NCBI GenBank assembly: GCA_035550595.1
Contig: DASZOV010000110.1
Coordinates: forward strand, 1 to 8,081
DNA from: CALFMR01 sp035550595
GTDB lineage: Bacteria; Acidobacteriota; Vicinamibacteria; Vicinamibacterales; SCN-69-37
Length of the DNA: 8,081 nucleotides
Reading direction: 5' to 3'
Each line of letters begins with the position of its first letter. The first letter of the stretch is position 1. Below are positions 5,740 through 8,081 of the stretch, in pieces. The translations under genes and the position numbers were made by a program. The notes under the pieces are model-generated. The model was not told where the DNA came from and did no database searches. It was given only the letters and a program-made list of their open reading frames with translations.

Positions 5740-6556
5740 ACTCTCCAACCGGCGGCCGGAACGGCCGCAGATCGCGCGCGATACCGAGCCAGGAGAGCAT
5801 GCAGAGCAGGTAGTAGGTCGGATCGATCTCCCACCACCGGATGCCCTGGCGCGTGCTGGACATGAAGTAGTGGTGGTTGTTGTGCCAGCCCTCGCCCATC
5901 GTCACGATGGCCAGCAGGAAGTTGTTGCGGCTCTCGTCGGGCGTCGGGAAGCGGCGCGTGCCCCAGATGTGGGTGAGCGAGTTGATGAGGAACGTGCCGT
6001 GGTAGAGCACGACGGTCGAGACGAGGAAGCCCCACACGAACGCAGCGTACCCGCCGAGCCACCAGATGGCGGCGCCGTAGATCAGCCACGGCAACAGGTG
6101 GAAGCGATCGAGGAACCGAAGTTCGGGGTAGCGGCTGAAGTCCGAGATGCGGCGTGGATCGTACTCGTCGTACTCGTCCGACAGGATCCAGCCGAGGTGC
6201 GACCACCAGAAGCCTTCGTGCACCGGCGAGTGGAGGTCGCTCTTGCGGTCGGAGTTCAGATGATGATCGCGATGGTGCGCCGCCCACCAGAGCGCGCCTT
6301 TCTGACCTGACGTCTGCGCGAGGAACGCGAGACAGAACTGCCAGAAGCGATTCAGCTTGAACGATCGATGGCTGAAGTACCGATGGTACCCAGCCGTGAC
6401 GCCGAACATCCGCAGGAAATACGATCCGGCCAGCCACGCAATCATGCCGGGGGTGAACGGCACGGTGAAGACGAGGAGAACGGAGGCGTGAAGGAGAATG
6501 AACGGGAGCATCGCCCCCAGGTCGTAGTTCTTCTGCTTTGCGACGGCGACTGTCAT
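5738..6556 (-). CDS. Membrane acyl-CoA/fatty-acid desaturase (delta-9 type)
   Basis: A 272-residue membrane di-iron enzyme that introduces a cis double bond into a saturated acyl chain using O2 and electrons from a separate donor. All three histidine boxes are present: H58-RYFS-H63, H95-RD-H98-H99 (WAAHHRDHH) and H225-NN-H228-H229 (GEGWHNNHH). NSLTHIWG (192-199) supplies the extra conserved His seen in stearoyl-CoA desaturase relatives. Hydrophobic segments lie near 14-34, 38-53, 68-82, 153-170 and 172-190. The length is usual for bacterial members, and there is no fused cytochrome b5 or ferredoxin domain. The chosen ATG has GGTGGA directly before it; a GTG 51 bases upstream (6607) would add 17 unlikely residues. 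No reductase or donor gene is adjacent. The role is probably tuning membrane-lipid fluidity; regioselectivity is inferred from family only. Confidence 0.92.
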   Translation of the reverse strand: MTVAVAKQKNYDLGAMLPFILLHASVLLVFTVPFTPGMIAWLAGSYFLRMFGVTAGYHRYFSHRSFKLNRFWQFCLAFLAQTSGQKGALWWAAHHRDHHLNSDRKSDLHSPVHEGFWWSHLGWILSDEYDEYDPRRISDFSRYPELRFLDRFHLLPWLIYGAAIWWLGGYAAFVWGFLVSTVVLYHGTFLINSLTHIWGTRRFPTPDESRNNFLLAIVTMGEGWHNNHHYFMSSTRQGIRWWEIDPTYYLLCMLSWLGIARDLRPFRPPVGE

Positions 6557-6625
6557 TCCACCATCCCGGTCATCGGCGATTCGTGCGGATCCCGGCGGCG
6601 GACGCACACCGGCACGCGACCAATG

Positions 6626-6631
6626 AGTGTA
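6626..6631 (-). promoter_or_regulatory. Possible -10 box of the desaturase gene
   Basis: On the minus strand TACACT, preceded by GA, lies 69 bases upstream of the ATG at 6556. It is the same hexamer found before the molybdoenzyme gene. No -35 box is clear, so this is weak. It would give the desaturase its own promoter, separate from the DUF3014 gene upstream on the same strand, with an untranslated leader of about 63 bases. Confidence 0.25.
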
Positions 6632-6710
6632 TCACTGTTGCGCCGATCGGCTCGAAACCTCGCAGATTTCGCACGGTTCTGCGGAGACGGCGACCGTCGC
6701 CATCCGATCA

Positions 6711-6729
6711 ATCGACGTCGACCGTCGAT
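6711..6729 (-). repeat. Inverted repeat at the 3' end of the DUF3014 gene
   Basis: ATCGACG (6711-6717) pairs with CGTCGAT (6723-6729) around a five-base loop, touching the stop codon of the minus-strand DUF3014 gene. A second G/C-rich inverted repeat (GGCGAC/GTCGCC, about 6689-6701) follows. Neither has a T-run on the minus strand, so they may stabilise the 3' end or assist factor-dependent termination rather than act as intrinsic terminators. Confidence 0.3.
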
Positions 6730-7550
6730 CAGTTGAGTGGGAGATCGAGCGCCGCGGCGAACTGGCGCAGCCAGTCGAGCACGGCGCGACGGTGTTCGGG
6801 GCCGAGCAGCAGGAACTGCTTCTGGACCGGCGAGAGCGCGCGCAGCGACTCGTCCGTGTAGTCGAAGTAGTTGCTCCGGCGTACGAGCGCCGTGCCCGCC
6901 GGCGGGTCGGGCGTCTCGGCGAGCATCGCGATCGCGCGCCCGATCGCAGTGTCGAAGTTGCCGCCAGGATGGCCGAGGTCGATGTAGGCCTCGTCGAAGA
7001 GCGGCTTGACGTTCACGTAGAGCTGCGCCGCGTCAGCCGGCGAGACCGACGTCAGGGCTCCGGCCGCCGCATCCCAGCGCGCATAGCTGGCCGGATCGAT
7101 CGGTCCCGACGCCGACCCCGTGATGGCGACGTGCGACGCCGGCCGCAGCGCCTTGAACGGCTCTTCCGGTGTCCGGCCGTCACCGATCTGCACCACGGCG
7201 AGCGATGCGCCGCGGACGACGCCGTCGGTTGCGAGGAGACGCGCGAGCGCGGGGTTCTTCGAGAGCGCACTGACGAGCGTGCGCAAGAGCGAGTCCGATG
7301 CGTCGAGCGCCGGGAGCGCGATCGGCTGAGGCTTGGGCCGGCCCGAGGCAACAGGGACGTCGGTTGCCGTCGTGGGCGCCGGCGGCGCCGTGCCCGGCTG
7401 GGCCCGGCTCATCCACCAGAACATCAGGGCCGCGCCGGCCACGATGCCCGCGACGACGGCTGCGATCCAGCGGGCGGCGGACCGCCGGGGCGGCGGGGGC
7501 GGTGGCGTGGAGGCCGACGGCCGATCGAGGTGCAGATCTTCGAACGCCAT
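6729..7550 (-). CDS. DUF3014 membrane-anchored protein
   Basis: A 273-residue protein of unknown function. Residues 1-26 are cytoplasmic with a run of prolines (16-21) and basic residues RR before one membrane helix at about 27-47. A low-complexity Ala/Pro/Thr linker (50-75) leads to a soluble, presumably periplasmic domain from about 78 to 265. That domain has the DUF3014 landmarks: LPALDASDSLLRTLVSALS (79-97), the LYVNVKPLFDEAYIDLGHPG segment (177-196) and the LSPVQKQFLLLGPEHRR segment (239-255). No catalytic residues are evident. The ATG at 7550 has no good ribosome-binding site. A TATGCT-like -10 sequence (minus strand, 7573-7568) would give a leader of about ten bases or fewer. It shares its upstream region with the divergent ferritin gene. 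Confidence 0.85.
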   Translation of the reverse strand: MAFEDLHLDRPSASTPPPPPPRRSAARWIAAVVAGIVAGAALMFWWMSRAQPGTAPPAPTTATDVPVASGRPKPQPIALPALDASDSLLRTLVSALSKNPALARLLATDGVVRGASLAVVQIGDGRTPEEPFKALRPASHVAITGSASGPIDPASYARWDAAAGALTSVSPADAAQLYVNVKPLFDEAYIDLGHPGGNFDTAIGRAIAMLAETPDPPAGTALVRRSNYFDYTDESLRALSPVQKQFLLLGPEHRRAVLDWLRQFAAALDLPLN

Positions 7551-7692
7551 TATCGTCTTAGACGCACAGCATACCTCGATAGTCCGGTCGTTCGGCCATG
7601 CGGATCACCGAGCCGTCGACATCCGCCAGCGAGGGCGTGCTCGCTGCGGTCGGGCGCGTCCGTCCGGGCCCGCGTCCTTGTACAATGCCGCC
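7551..7692. promoter_or_regulatory. Divergent promoter region between DUF3014 and ferritin genes
   Basis: This 142-base gap must hold the promoters of both flanking genes. Only the ferritin -10 (TACAAT at 7681) is persuasive; the DUF3014 candidate (TATGCT, minus, about 7568-7573) is weak. I looked for a 19-bp Fur-box-like inverted repeat of the GATAATGATTATC type and did not see one. Confidence 0.4.
7681..7686 (+). promoter_or_regulatory. Putative -10 box of the ferritin gene, leaderless geometry
   Basis: TACAAT is followed by six bases (GCCGCC) and then ATG at 7693. The expected transcription start therefore falls on the start codon, and there is no Shine-Dalgarno in the gap. This is the same TACA(A/C)T-N6-ATG arrangement as the molybdoenzyme gene. 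No -35 match is seen. Confidence 0.45.
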
Positions 7693-8081
7693 ATGACTCC
7701 ATCCGTGCTGGACGCAATCACTCGTCAAATCGCCGCTGAGTTCGGGGCGTCGTTCTCGTACCTGTCGATGGCCGCCTGGTGCGAGCACCACAAGTTCATG
7801 GGCGCCGGCCAGTGGCTGCGCGCGCAGAGCCAGGAGGAGCACGGCCACGGCATGAAGCTCTTCAACTTCGTGCTCGCGCGCAACCACCCGGTGCAGTTGC
7901 CCGGCATCGATCAGCCGCGGAGCGAGTTCACGTCGATCGCCGACGTCTTCGAGCGCGCGCTCGCGCAGGAGCAGGAAGTCAGCCGCAACATCGACGCGCT
8001 CTACGAGCTGGCGTTCCGCGAGAAGGTCTTCGCGGCCATGGCCGAGCTGCAGTGGTTCATCACCGAGCAGGTCGAGGAAGA
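7693..8081 (+). CDS. ftnA: Bacterial non-haem ferritin (FtnA type), 3' end outside window
   Basis: The first 129 residues of a ferritin, cut off by the window end; family members are about 165-175 residues long. Ferritins oxidise Fe(II) at a di-iron centre and store Fe(III) inside a 24-subunit shell in the cytoplasm. Aligning by eye to E. coli FtnA places the ferroxidase ligands at E16, E49, H52 (QEEHGH) and E93, with Q126 and E129 (TEQVEE) at the third-site and bridging positions, and the conserved Tyr at Y23. SYLSMAAWCEHHKFMGAGQW (22-41) and LQWFITEQ (119-126) are typical. The haem-binding Met of bacterioferritins is not evident, so ferritin rather than bacterioferritin is favoured. The only good start is the ATG 6 bases after the putative -10 box. 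Confidence 0.92.
   Translation, partial: MTPSVLDAITRQIAAEFGASFSYLSMAAWCEHHKFMGAGQWLRAQSQEEHGHGMKLFNFVLARNHPVQLPGIDQPRSEFTSIADVFERALAQEQEVSRNIDALYELAFREKVFAAMAELQWFITEQVEE

Noticed and set aside
5582..6310. A 242-residue plus-strand frame starting inside repeat copy D and running opposite the desaturase gene.
   Set aside because: It begins in repeat DNA and continues antisense to a gene with three intact His boxes; no recognisable domain.
6689..6729. An intrinsic terminator after the DUF3014 gene.
   Set aside because: Inverted repeats are present but neither is followed by a T-run on the minus strand; recorded only as an inverted repeat.
6627..7739. A 370-residue plus-strand open frame opposite the DUF3014 gene.
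   Set aside because: Arg/Gly-rich antisense shadow. It spans the divergent promoter region and runs into the ferritin start, while the opposite strand encodes a recognisable DUF3014 protein.

Overview
The window is high-GC bacterial DNA with strong G/C third-position bias. Together with the protein families present (NDH-2, DUF3810, DUF3014, a MopB_3-like molybdoenzyme, a delta-9-type desaturase) and the style of the intergenic repeats, it suggests an environmental Acidobacteriota, perhaps class Vicinamibacteria. That assignment is inference: no rRNA, tRNA or other taxonomic marker is present. No CRISPR array, phage gene, transposase or integrase is visible, so most of the window looks like ordinary chromosome.

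Layout, left to right. Bases 1-521 hold no convincing gene. They carry a tandem array of about 156-bp units in which a GTAG-plus-hairpin element (three copies) alternates with a CGCGAAG-repeat module. Bases 522-2564 (minus) encode a single-subunit molybdopterin/4Fe-4S oxidoreductase. An 89-bp divergent promoter region follows. Next is a tightly packed plus-strand operon: a YIP1-family membrane protein (2654-3208), a type II NADH dehydrogenase (3215-4483) and a DUF3810 membrane-anchored HEXXH protein (4480-5559). The gap after it holds a fourth copy of the hairpin element and a small hairpin-plus-T-run terminator. Two minus-strand genes come next: a membrane fatty-acyl desaturase (5738-6556) and a DUF3014 membrane-anchored protein (6729-7550). 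The right edge is the start of a plus-strand ferritin (7693 onward), cut off by the window end.

How the genes fit together. NDH-2 oxidises cytoplasmic NADH and passes electrons to quinone at the membrane face. It is translationally coupled to two membrane proteins of unknown function, so the three probably act at the same membrane. The desaturase and ferritin both use di-iron centres but are transcribed divergently from different promoters, so no shared pathway is claimed. The molybdoenzyme has no visible electron-transfer partner.

The most interesting signal is non-coding. Four related copies of an intergenic element share a GTAG tetranucleotide at the 5' foot of a hairpin. The two arms of that hairpin differ between copies by matching (compensatory) changes. 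This looks like an unclassified REP-like family, the kind mobilised elsewhere by RAYT (TnpA-REP) single-strand nucleases.
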